A DNA stretch of 34,954 bases from Acidobacteriaceae bacterium (GTDB lineage Bacteria > Acidobacteriota > Terriglobia > Terriglobales > Acidobacteriaceae): contig PMYE01000191.1 of the NCBI GenBank assembly GCA_003171315.1, positions 1 to 34,954 of the forward strand, read 5' to 3'. A model generated the notes under the pieces. The model did not search any database. It was not told the DNA's origin and was given only the letters and a program-made list of their open reading frames with translations. The position numbers and the translations under genes were made by a program. The first letter of the stretch is position 1. Every line of letters starts with the position of its first letter. Positions 1 through 6,846 of the stretch are shown piece by piece.

Positions 1-35
1 ACCCCAATTGCTACGTTATCAGCGCCAGTGATGAA

Positions 36-216
36 TGGGCCTGAGGAGGAATGTCCTGTGGGCCTGAGCAGCGCCGGGCACCCAGCAAGAGCAACCGCCA
101 ACAAGCGGCCCTGAAAGAGGGAGAAGCCGGCTGGGGAGCCTGCAATCGGAGCGGAGGGGCAGCTGCCCCGCTCTCCATATCGCTGGGAGGCCAGTGACCA
201 GCGCAGGACGGGGAGA
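36..216 (+). ncRNA. Candidate structured RNA, family not identified
   Basis: No open frame here looks like a protein, but complementary segments nest in order. GTCCTG (53-58) pairs with CAGGAC (204-209), GGCCT (about 61-65) with AGGCC (about 188-192), and CCCAGC (about 81-86) with GCTGGG (about 183-188). Inside lie small hairpins (CCGC/GCGG, CCCT/AGGG) and a strong apical hairpin around the palindrome GGGGCAGCTGCCCC near 155-169. An intrinsic terminator follows immediately. This is what a stand-alone small RNA looks like. It has the size of 6S RNA but seems branched rather than one long rod, and the hallmark motifs of tmRNA, SRP RNA and RNase P RNA were not found. The pairing was done by eye; boundaries and identity are uncertain. 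Confidence 0.35.
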
Positions 217-244
217 CGCCACCTTCGAGAAGGTGGCGTTTCTT
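217..244 (+). terminator. Rho-independent terminator
   Basis: CGCCACCTT (217-225) and AAGGTGGCG (230-238) form a perfect 9-bp stem with loop CGAG, followed directly by TTTCTT. It would end a plus-strand transcript coming from the structured RNA candidate just upstream. Confidence 0.75.
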
Positions 245-861
245 GCGTTAGGGGTCACTTTCCGCGGGCGCCGTTCCGAAATCGGGGGGCAGGCGCTGGA
301 CTTCCCATGATGGTTACCAAAAGTGTGTCCTCCCCAAACGTGCACTTGCCAGAGATGGACCTACCCTGTAGTATCGGAGTTGCCTATCGAGCGGCTGACG
401 CGGGCCACCCAGGCATGGGGTAGAGCAAGCTCGCCGCCGAGCAAGCAAATTTCGTCCGGCAGTTCCATTGGTCGCAAGCTGTGCGCGGCGAAAGCTCACA
501 TAGGACAGGGCATCATCAGAGAAAAGCGGAGACCGCGCCGAATCGATTCCGGCGAGCGGACGGAGTTGAATAACGACTCTTGCGTAAGAAACGGCCATCG
601 CATTCTCACAGGCGCTCAAGGGGTGGAATCGCAGGGGCAGATGCGCGGTGACCGGTTCGAGAACGGTGCGCGCAGCCATTCCTCGCACGGGGGCAGAGAG
701 CCGCGCCGCTTTTGAAAGGGGCCACTGCACTGAGTGGGGTCGGCGGCGTTTTCCGTGAAGGCCGGAGAGGCCGCTTGTAGGGGTCACGCAGCAGCTCAAC
801 CAAGAGCAAGCCGCACAATTTCGTTGCAATAGAGAGCAAAGTACCAGGAAGTACAAGCATC
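245..861. other. Intergenic region with no convincing gene
   Basis: About 600 bases separate the terminator from the next gene. Several frames are open, as expected at high GC, but none has a recognisable product, a good ribosome site or a plausible composition. A short frame starting ATGATG at 307 and ending at the TAG near 424 has no Shine-Dalgarno sequence. The stretch just before 862 carries a weak ribosome site (AGGAAG) for the following gene. No tRNA-like or CRISPR-like structure was seen. Confidence 0.5.
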
Positions 862-1767
862 ATGACAACAGAACCGACGCAGCCCCAGCCTGAACAGGGG
901 CCTCCTCCCGACAACGGTCAGGTGCAGTCGCAAGGGCATCGCCGCCGCCGCCGCCGCCGCAAGAACAAGTCCAGCCAGCAGGCAGGGATGCAAGCTCAAC
1001 AGCCGCACGGGCAGGTGCAGGAGCAGCCGCAAATGCAGGCGCCGCATTTACCGCAACCCGCGGCGCCCAAGCCCGTCCACCACCACCAGAGCCGCAAGAA
1101 GAAGAAGTTCTTCCAGAAGAATTCGGCTCCTCCGGCGCAGCCCGGGAACAGCATCTCCGGGCTGCCGCAGGGCAAGCGCAGGGGGCGGCAGAAGGGTCCG
1201 CGGACCTTTGTTGGCCCCATGGACCACAGTTATCGCGTGGTAAACGGCAACGTCGCCGACGGACCGCCCTCCACGATTCCCACGGCAGGCAACGGACATA
1301 GCAGCGGGTACTATCCCGACGTTTATTCGGCACAGCCTCCGGCGCCCATCCGCGAAGACGCTCCTACGCGCATCCTCTGTTTCATTGAGGATCTCTTTTT
1401 CCTGGCAAAGATTCAGGAGACGGCACGCAAACTGGGCGTGAAGGTGGAGTTTGCGAAGGGCGATAAGGACGCCGTGGCGCGCATCTACGACGCACCGGAG
1501 GCTGAACGGCCCGCGCTGCTTGTCTTCGACCTGAACAACCTGAACGCCAAGCCACTGGCGCTAATTCCCAAGTTCAAGGGCAAATTCAAGAAGGCGGTTT
1601 CGATCATCGGCTTTCTCAACCACCTGCAGGGCGATCTGAAGATGAAGGCCCTCGAGGCGGGATGCGACGTGGTGATGCCGCGCTCGGCCTTCTCGCAGAG
1701 TCTGCCTATTCTTCTGCGCCGCTATGGCGTGGAAGAGGAAGAAGAAGTCTCGCAGCAGCCGGTGTAA
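862..1767 (+). CDS. Basic low-complexity N-terminus fused to degenerate receiver-like domain
   Basis: The 301-residue product has two parts. Residues 1-165 are rich in Gln, Pro, Arg and Lys and probably disordered, with a run of seven Arg (27-33, encoded by seven CGC repeats) and a Lys patch near 79-83. Residues 168-290 resemble a CheY-type receiver: an acidic pair after strand 1 (E176, D177), a strand-3 Asp in VFDLNN (D223), and GCDVVMPRSAF near the end, where the invariant Lys seems replaced by Arg. The strand-4 Thr/Ser is also not evident, so phosphorylation is doubtful. The tail is a Glu run. The basic half suggests binding to RNA, DNA or ribosomes, by inference only. The gene stands alone: an RNA candidate lies upstream and its own terminator downstream. 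The ATG has AGGAAG about 10 bases before it. Function unknown. Confidence 0.8.
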   Translation: MTTEPTQPQPEQGPPPDNGQVQSQGHRRRRRRRKNKSSQQAGMQAQQPHGQVQEQPQMQAPHLPQPAAPKPVHHHQSRKKKKFFQKNSAPPAQPGNSISGLPQGKRRGRQKGPRTFVGPMDHSYRVVNGNVADGPPSTIPTAGNGHSSGYYPDVYSAQPPAPIREDAPTRILCFIEDLFFLAKIQETARKLGVKVEFAKGDKDAVARIYDAPEAERPALLVFDLNNLNAKPLALIPKFKGKFKKAVSIIGFLNHLQGDLKMKALEAGCDVVMPRSAFSQSLPILLRRYGVEEEEEVSQQPV

Positions 1768-1813
1768 TTAAGACAGGAACCAAGGCACCAAGGGAACGAG
1801 GGACCAAGATAGC

Positions 1814-1848
1814 GAGGGCGCGCCCAACTGGCGTGCCCTCTTTCGTTT
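1814..1848 (+). terminator. Rho-independent terminator
   Basis: An 11-bp stem (1814-1824 with 1830-1840, including one G-U pair) with a 5-base loop is followed by TTTCGTTT. It ends the 862-1767 transcript and lies between that gene and the convergent HIT gene. Confidence 0.7.
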
Positions 1849-1874
1849 GCGTGGCGAGCGCTTTACGCTCCGCC

Positions 1875-2213
1875 TCAGCCCGGCGGCCAGGTCATCTGCC
1901 GTCCGCCCATCAAGTGCAAGTGGAGGTGGTCCACAGTCTGGCCGCCTTCTTCGCCGGTGTTCACGACGATCCGGTAGCCGTTCGCCAAGCCCTTCTTGCG
2001 GGCAATCTCCGCCGCAGCCCACAGCAAGTGGCCGAGCAACGCGCGCTTCTCCGCAGCGGCCTCATCGAGCGAGCCAATATGCTCGCGCGGGACAACGAGG
2101 ATATGTACCGGCGCCTTGGGATTGATGTCGGCAAAGGCGTAGCAGAAGTCGTCCTGATAAACGGGCGTTGACGGAATCTTGCCTTCAATAATTCTGCAAA
2201 AGGTGCAACTCAT
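1875..2213 (-). CDS. HIT-family nucleotide hydrolase/transferase (HINT-like)
   Basis: A small soluble protein of 112 residues, normal for the HINT branch of the histidine triad superfamily. These enzymes cleave the phosphoramidate or phosphoester bond of adenosine nucleotides such as AMP-lysine. The N-terminal MSCTFCRI with two Cys is typical, and the C-terminal triad is intact as HLHLHLM, the central His being the expected nucleophile. A start 18 bases further upstream (2231) is open, but the ATG at 2213 begins exactly where family members begin. It is a single gene convergent with the receiver-like gene. The physiological substrate cannot be told from sequence. Confidence 0.92.
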   Translation of the reverse strand: MSCTFCRIIEGKIPSTPVYQDDFCYAFADINPKAPVHILVVPREHIGSLDEAAAEKRALLGHLLWAAAEIARKKGLANGYRIVVNTGEEGGQTVDHLHLHLMGGRQMTWPPG

Positions 2214-2419
2214 GGTTTGACCAGTGTACACGCGCAGGATTTATTTTTTCCCGAGCTTGAAAAATACGGCCGGGACTCGGGTCACTCGTTTCGCTTCAGG
2301 CCAGGCATTCCGGAACGAACCCGGCGGCCACAAATTCCTGAGACCCTATTGAAAACGGGCCGGGACGCTGGCACAGCCGCTGGGCCGCGCTCTTACACGG
2401 TCACGCCGACTCGATGATC

Positions 2420-2595
2420 ATGCTGGCGAACCGGTCGTACTGCGCGTGCGAATCACTCTGAACGCGTGCGCGGCTGGATTGGGCAAGCTGAATTCCAATG
2501 GAGCAACCATCAACGCGCTGCCCAGCGAGCGGCTGACCGGCATCGGCGGCGGAGCGACGTTCTACTCTACGCTGGTTGAGGTGACGAAGGTGTAG
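2420..2595 (+). pseudogene. Possible 3-prime fragment of a degraded gene
   Basis: One plus-strand frame reads as protein-like sequence without a start codon: ...VVLRVRITLNACAAGLGK..., then ...GIGGGATFYSTLVEVTKV and a TAG at 2593-2595. The frame is closed by a stop a little upstream (near 2350) and no ATG precedes it. The composition looks coding, but I do not recognise the family. It could equally be chance in GC-rich DNA. Confidence 0.2.
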
Positions 2596-2699
2596 CGGCG
2601 CACAGCCGCCCCCAAAGCCCTGAGCCCCCAAAACCCTGAATTGAAGCGACGACGTTACTCATCGGTAACGTCCGCCCCTCCCCCCGGTATGCCATACCT

Positions 2700-2767
2700 C
2701 CATATTTGATAACAAAGGGTTTACGGGAGGGGGTATACCGGTCCATATCTGATTCCAAAGGGCTTAC
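2700..2767. repeat. Pair of 25-base imperfect direct repeats
   Basis: Copies at 2700-2724 and 2743-2767 share 21 of 25 positions, with consensus CCATATyTGATwmCAAAGGG followed by yTTAC. They start 43 bases apart, about four helical turns, so both copies face the same side of DNA. They could be operator half-sites, recombinase or integration sites, or remnants of a repeat family. No gene start lies close by. Confidence 0.6.
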
Positions 2768-2974
2768 TCGTAAACGTACCGATTCACGGGAGTTAAGTAC
2801 GCTTTTTCGGCTTTTTTTGCCGAACCTTGGAACACATGACAGGATCCGTGGACCGTGAATGGCGGTCACCGCCTTTCGTTCCGGGGTGGGGCGAGCCGAT
2901 GCCGCCCAGCCCTGGAATTTTGGATTTGCTTTGAGTATGCGCCGAGAGGCGGAAATTATCGGCAAACTTGACAG

Positions 2975-3003
2975 AGATCAGGGATCAGGGGTCAGAGATC
3001 AGA
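2975..3003. repeat. GATCAGGG-type short tandem repeat
   Basis: Three to four degenerate units of GATCAGGG/GGTCAG. The 17-mer CAGGGATCAGGGGTCAG at 2979-2995 recurs exactly at 9339-9355 inside egtB. A related inverted copy lies at 23592-23627 and a looser one at 21226-21255. Confidence 0.7.
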
Positions 3004-3093
3004 AAAACAATGACTTATGGGAAGCCGGGCGGATTTATTTTGGCCGCGGGGACTTGACATCTCTAACGACTGCGGCGGGGGCCAATTTTCTTT

Positions 3094-3181
3094 CGCCCGC
3101 TGAAGCGGGCTTGGGGTGTTACGCGCGTCTGACCCCAGGCTTGCGCCTGGGGCTAGCCTATTTCGCCCGCTAAAGCGGGCT
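3094..3181. repeat. Cluster of REP-like palindromes
   Basis: Two near-identical hairpins, GCCCGCT-GA-AGCGGGC (3095-3110) and GCCCGCT-AA-AGCGGGC (3165-3180), flank a third palindrome with arms CCCCAGGC/GCCTGGGG (about 3133-3152). The arrangement resembles a REP doublet. It sits just past the 3-prime end of rsmI and could also act as a transcript-end structure. Confidence 0.75.
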
Positions 3182-3206
3182 CGGCTTTGCTGGAGCGACG
3201 AAAAGA

Positions 3207-4226
3207 TCAACGCTTGCGGGCGCGCTCGCGCTGCAGCTCGCGGTAGAGGTCGCTTTTTGAGCGGCCCAGCTCGCGGGCGAGGCGCTTGAGCGCTTCCTTC
3301 TCGTCGATGTTGTTCTCAGACCGGATGCGCGCGATGCGATCGGCGATCTTCTCCTGCGTGGTTGCTGCGTCCTGCGCGGCGCCGGATGAGACGGTTTGCG
3401 CCGGAGGTTCGATGAGCAATACGATCTCGCCGCGGATGCGGTCGCGGCTCAAGAGCTCGCGGCGTACGCCGGCGACGGTTCCGCGGAGAAACTCTTCATG
3501 GATTTTGGTCAGCTCGCGGGCCACGACTACGCGCAGGGCGGGCCCCCAGACGCTTTCGAGATCGGCGAGCGTCGCGAGCAGGCGATGCGGCGCCTCGTAG
3601 AAGATGAGCGTGCGCGCGGTTTTGCGCGGGCCAGCTTGCGAGGGGGCGGCGAGCGCGGCGAGATTGGCGAGTTTGGCAAGATTTTCCAGGCGCGTGCGGC
3701 GCGCGCCGGATTTTTCGGGCAGGAAACCGAGGAACTCGAACTCTTCGGCGGGCAGGCCGGAGGCGATGAGCGCGCTGATGGCCGCGTTGGCGCCGGGAAT
3801 GGGGAACACGGGCACGCTGGCGGCGATGGCCTCGCGCACCAGCCAGGAGCCGGGATCGCTGATGGCGGGCGTGCCTGCGTCGGACACGAGCGCGATGGCG
3901 CTCCGCGCTTTCATGTTTTGGATGAGTTCTGTGGCTCGCGACCGCTCGTTGTGCTCGTGGCAACTGACGGTTTTTTTCTCGATTTGGAAATGATTGAGAA
4001 GTTTTTGGGTTTGGCGCGTGTCTTCGCAGGCGATGCGGTCCACGCGGCGCAGCACGTCGATGGCGCGCAGGGTGATGTCGCCCAGATTGCCGATGGGAGT
4101 GGCGACGAGGTAGAGGCCGGGAGCGAGCGGTGTGGATGGGGCCGGTTCCCAGGTCCCAGAAACGGAACCTGGGGCACCCGCACCCGCAAGATTCGACACG
4201 CCAGCCGGTTCTTTCGCGTCCGCCAT
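3207..4226 (-). CDS. rsmI: 16S rRNA (cytidine-1402-2'-O)-methyltransferase RsmI
   Basis: RsmI uses S-adenosylmethionine to 2'-O-methylate C1402 in the decoding centre of 16S rRNA. The tetrapyrrole-methylase fold is clear: ATPIGNLGDITLRA, ACEDTRQTQKLLNHF, LVSDAGTPAISDPG, PIPGANAAISALIASGLP and FYEAPHRLL occur in order. The C-terminal tail (KEALKRLARELGRSKSDLYREL) is the usual helical RsmI domain. At 339 residues it is longer than the usual 280-290, because about 35 residues precede the first conserved strand and a short Ala-rich insertion follows the LENLAKL helix. The N-terminal extension is partly encoded by a palindromic repeat (4148-4182), so the original start may have been lost or moved. 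ATG 4226 lies 8 bases after the stop of the upstream membrane protein, with GAAGG overlapping that stop, which implies co-transcription. Confidence 0.93.
   Translation of the reverse strand: MADAKEPAGVSNLAGAGAPGSVSGTWEPAPSTPLAPGLYLVATPIGNLGDITLRAIDVLRRVDRIACEDTRQTQKLLNHFQIEKKTVSCHEHNERSRATELIQNMKARSAIALVSDAGTPAISDPGSWLVREAIAASVPVFPIPGANAAISALIASGLPAEEFEFLGFLPEKSGARRTRLENLAKLANLAALAAPSQAGPRKTARTLIFYEAPHRLLATLADLESVWGPALRVVVARELTKIHEEFLRGTVAGVRRELLSRDRIRGEIVLLIEPPAQTVSSGAAQDAATTQEKIADRIARIRSENNIDEKEALKRLARELGRSKSDLYRELQRERARKR
4148..4182. repeat. Palindromic repeat inside the rsmI N-terminus
   Basis: CCCAGGTCCC (4148-4157) and GGAACCTGGG (4164-4173) form a hairpin with one mismatch and a 6-base loop, followed by GGCACCCGCA. 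The 13-mer TGGGGCACCCGCA (4170-4182) recurs exactly at 34141-34153, again directly behind a hairpin inside a coding sequence. Confidence 0.65.
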
Positions 4227-4234
4227 GGGAGCCT

Positions 4235-5344
4235 TCAGTTGCCTTGTTCCTGGCGTTCGATGCGGCGCTGCTCGGAGAGCAAGGACATGGAGCTCATGAG
4301 ATTCTGCACGCTCACAATGCCCACCACGCGATCGCCGTCGGTGACGGGAATGAGCGGCAAGCCGTGGCCGGCAGTGAGACGGCGAATGGTGGCGCCCAGC
4401 GTGTCGTCAGGCCGCGCCACCTGGAAGGCGCGCGACATGACGGACTGTACGTAGGCGTTGCCGTCGTTGCGCAGGGCGTCCATGATGCGCTGGCGGGAGA
4501 CGATGCCCACCAGTTGCGGGCCGCGCACCACGGGGAAATCCTCCTGCAGGGAGTGCACGCAGCGGTAGAGGGCGTCGGCGAGCGTGTCAGAGGGCGAGAG
4601 CGTAGCAAAGTCCGTGAGCATGACCTCGCTCATGCGTACGGTGTCAACGACGGACTGGAAGAAGACGCCCTGGTCCTCGACCTGCGCGCCGATCATGATG
4701 AAAAATCCGGCGAAGAAAATCCAGGGCTCGCGAAGCAACATGCCGGCGAGCATGGCGGCAAGCGCCAGCCCCTGACCGAGACCGGCGGCGGCGCGGGCCG
4801 CGTAGGCGAAGCCGCGCGTGCGGGCAAAGCCGCCGCGGATGAGACGGCCGCAATCGAGCGGATATGCCGGCAACAGATGCAACAGGCCCAGGAAAACCTG
4901 GAGCCACACCAAGCTGCGCAGAAGAGAAGCAGGCGAGATGAAGGGATAGGTGAACAGATTCAGACTGGGACTGGCGCCTAAGATGATGCCGGCAGCGGCG
5001 AGCGCCGCGCCGAGGTTTGCCAGGGGGCCGGCGAGGGCAAGGACATACTGCCCGCTACCGCTGCCGGCGATCTCCTGGCTCTCGGGGTTGGCGTAAGCAA
5101 ACAGGCCGCCGATGGGCAGCAGCAGAATGGCGCGGAGGCGCAATCCCAGCCAGGCCGCCACGAGCAGGCGCGCGGTGTCGCGCACAGCTACGGCCGCCAC
5201 AAGGAAGATGAAGAGGGCCAACCCTCGCGGCCAGCCGTCGGGGCCGCCAAGGGCAAACAGCACGAAGACGAGCAGCGGGAAAAAGACGTGGACGCGAATC
5301 TCCACACCCATCCACCGGCCCAGCGGGATTGACCAGCCACGCAT
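4235..5344 (-). CDS. M50 site-2-protease homologue with CBS pair, catalytic motif lost
   Basis: The 369-residue product has the layout of SpoIVFB-type M50 intramembrane metalloproteases: several membrane helices (about 18-35, 40-58, 95-125, 140-165, 175-205), then two CBS domains (about 238-355) that usually bind adenosine nucleotides. The zinc motif HExxH, expected at 55-59, reads RDTAR, so both His and the Glu are replaced. The distal motif keeps its Asp (LLPAYPLDCGR, D164). Proteolysis is therefore unlikely, and a regulatory or scaffold role, as in other pseudoproteases, is more plausible. It is the first gene of a two-gene unit with rsmI and diverges from rsmD. A GATCAG-unrelated AGCTTTCAGCT repeat lies upstream. 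Family assignment is firm; the inactive state rests on the reading of this motif. Confidence 0.85.
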   Translation of the reverse strand: MRGWSIPLGRWMGVEIRVHVFFPLLVFVLFALGGPDGWPRGLALFIFLVAAVAVRDTARLLVAAWLGLRLRAILLLPIGGLFAYANPESQEIAGSGSGQYVLALAGPLANLGAALAAAGIILGASPSLNLFTYPFISPASLLRSLVWLQVFLGLLHLLPAYPLDCGRLIRGGFARTRGFAYAARAAAGLGQGLALAAMLAGMLLREPWIFFAGFFIMIGAQVEDQGVFFQSVVDTVRMSEVMLTDFATLSPSDTLADALYRCVHSLQEDFPVVRGPQLVGIVSRQRIMDALRNDGNAYVQSVMSRAFQVARPDDTLGATIRRLTAGHGLPLIPVTDGDRVVGIVSVQNLMSSMSLLSEQRRIERQEQGN

Positions 5345-5374
5345 AGTTCGATTGTAGAGGGTGGCGGCCGAAAA

Positions 5375-5404
5375 CAGCTTTCAGCTATCAGCTTTCAGCT
5401 TTTC
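5375..5404. repeat. Short tandem repeat of CAGCTTTCAGCTAT type
   Basis: CAGCTTTCAGCTATCAGCTT and the following TCAGCTTTTC form three degenerate copies of an octamer-like unit (CAGCTTT/CAGCTAT). It lies between the divergent membrane-protein gene and rsmD, outside both coding regions. Confidence 0.55.
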
Positions 5405-5512
5405 GTGCGGGGCTTGGACAGGCGGTTCACGCAATCAAAAACCGAGCGGGTGGAAGCCAGCGGCATGCTTTTGCAGAGGTTCTCAGGAGCGGCTCCGTTA
5501 TGCTGGTTGGCG

Positions 5513-6118
5513 ATGCGTATCATCGCCGGATTGCACCGCTCGCGCAGGCTTGCAGCTCCGCCGGGGTTGAGTACCCGGCCCACCAGCGACCGCCTGCGGG
5601 AGACGCTCTTTAACGTGCTTGCGCCGCGCATTCAGGGTGCGGCGTTTCTGGATTTGTATGCCGGGTCGGGCGCGGTGGGACTGGAGGCGCTCAGCCGCGG
5701 GGCCGCGCGCGTGACTTTTGTGGAGCGGGCTCCGGCGGCCCTGAAGGTTCTGCGCGGCAACCTTGCGCATCTCGGGATCGGCAGCGGAGTACGCGTACAT
5801 GCGGGGAGCGTGAGGGGGTTTCTGCGGTCTGCCGCAGCAGCCGGCGAGAGACCGGAACGCTACGACGTGGTTTTTCTCGATCCGCCCTACGATGCGGCCG
5901 AGGAGTACGCGGCCACATTTGCACTGCTGGGCGGAGACGTTCAAGGAATTCTGGCGCCCGGCGCGATGGCCGTGGCCGAGCACCGGCGCAAGCAGGCTCT
6001 GGACGAGCAATACGGCAGCCTGAAACGGACGCGGCGGCTCGAACAAGGCGACACTGCGCTGAGCTTTTTTGCAGTCCTTTCCGCGGCTCAGGGGCGAGCG
6101 CCGAACAGCCCTCGCTGA
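5513..6118 (+). CDS. rsmD: 16S rRNA (guanine-966-N2)-methyltransferase RsmD
   Basis: RsmD methylates the exocyclic amine of G966 in 16S rRNA on the assembling 30S subunit, using S-adenosylmethionine. The product from ATG 5513 is 201 residues, normal for the family. It begins MRIIAGLHRSRRL, followed by the RPTSDRLRETLFNVL segment, the cofactor loop DLYAGSGAVGLEALSRGA and the catalytic DPPY of N6/N2 methyltransferases (VVFLDPPYD). The frame is open to 5405, but the extra residues match nothing in the family. The following gene is in the same direction 140 bases away. With rsmI next door this is a small rRNA-modification neighbourhood, though the two are divergent and not one operon. Confidence 0.92.
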   Translation: MRIIAGLHRSRRLAAPPGLSTRPTSDRLRETLFNVLAPRIQGAAFLDLYAGSGAVGLEALSRGAARVTFVERAPAALKVLRGNLAHLGIGSGVRVHAGSVRGFLRSAAAAGERPERYDVVFLDPPYDAAEEYAATFALLGGDVQGILAPGAMAVAEHRRKQALDEQYGSLKRTRRLEQGDTALSFFAVLSAAQGRAPNSPR

Positions 6119-6258
6119 TCGCGGGAACTCATGCGCATTTTTCTCGCACTTACACCTGTGAGCGGTGTCACTTTCAACGGCATTGACAGGAGTGGAAAGC
6201 AGGTGAAAAATGGCGAGCATAGGAACTCGAGCCGTTTCATGCGGTCTACGGAGGGAAA

Positions 6259-6834
6259 GTGAAAAACGCGGTGAAGATGCAGATTGTGGGAGCTTTGGTT
6301 TTGTTGGGCGCGGCATGGTGGATGGCGGGCTGCAAGCCGGCGCCCGAGCTGACGCAGGCCCAGGCTTTGGCTATGATTCAGGCCAAGTACGACCAGACTC
6401 CCGCTGCGCCGATCGACATCACGGTGGGCGATAGGGGTATGCAGCAGGGCGTTTCAGCCAAGTATTGGTTTGAAACCAAGAGATATCCCAACGGGTACTG
6501 GGGCGACTTTACCCTGACGCCCGATGGCAAGAAAGCGCTGAAGCTGGTAAGCGGCGGCGATGTGATTCAGTGGCGCCCCGAAAACCCGGCCGATCGGCAC
6601 TTCAGCGTGGTTGTGGAGACGCTGGTTGCCAATCATCTGAAAGCCCGCGACGTGGGCCAGATTGAGAGCGTAGGAGACAGCAGGATCGCTCCGTTCACCG
6701 AGGACGTGAATCTGAACGGAGTGCCAGATGCTCTGCAGAACATTGCGCACAATCCCGGCAACAAGCTGAGTTCCCTGCGTCAGGCCACCTTTGTTCTGGT
6801 CAACGGGGCCTGGAGCCTGCAATCGATCGAATGA
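6259..6834 (+). CDS. Putative lipoprotein, function unknown
   Basis: The 191-residue product starts with a positively charged stretch, a hydrophobic helix and the lipobox WMAGC (Cys25), which predicts a lipid-anchored envelope protein. The rest is soluble, with many Asp, Asn and Trp and no motif I recognise; the C-terminus (ATFVLVNGAWSLQSIE) resembles a terminal beta-hairpin. GTG 6259 is chosen because GGAGGG lies 4 bases upstream; ATG 6277 has no such site but would still keep the lipobox. The gene is convergent with the DUF5666 gene, with 12 bases between stops and no clear terminator. Confidence 0.75.
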   Translation: MKNAVKMQIVGALVLLGAAWWMAGCKPAPELTQAQALAMIQAKYDQTPAAPIDITVGDRGMQQGVSAKYWFETKRYPNGYWGDFTLTPDGKKALKLVSGGDVIQWRPENPADRHFSVVVETLVANHLKARDVGQIESVGDSRIAPFTEDVNLNGVPDALQNIAHNPGNKLSSLRQATFVLVNGAWSLQSIE

Positions 6835-6846
6835 AACGCGCTTCGC

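Larger units (their letters stand above)
2232..3206. other. Long repeat-rich intergenic region
   Basis: Nearly 1 kb without a complete gene. It holds a possible gene fragment ending at 2595, a pair of 25-base direct repeats (2700-2767), a perfect inverted repeat TTCGGC/GCCGAA with a T7 loop (2806-2824), a GATCAGGG-type tandem repeat (2975-3003) and a cluster of REP-like hairpins (3094-3181). Base composition around 2690-2830 is visibly richer in A+T than the neighbouring genes. Each element is listed separately below. Confidence 0.6.

Noticed and set aside
1-244. Cobalamin riboswitch
   Set aside because: A stretch resembles the B12 box, but the conserved GGTG/AATCC region is not found and no cobalamin-related gene follows the terminator.
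314-856. Long minus-strand frames upstream of the receiver-like gene
   Set aside because: No family resemblance, no ribosome site, and Arg/Ser/Pro-rich composition typical of antisense frames in GC-rich DNA.
2960-3010. CRISPR array at the short tandem repeats
   Set aside because: Units are 8 bases, degenerate and without spacers; no cas genes are present.
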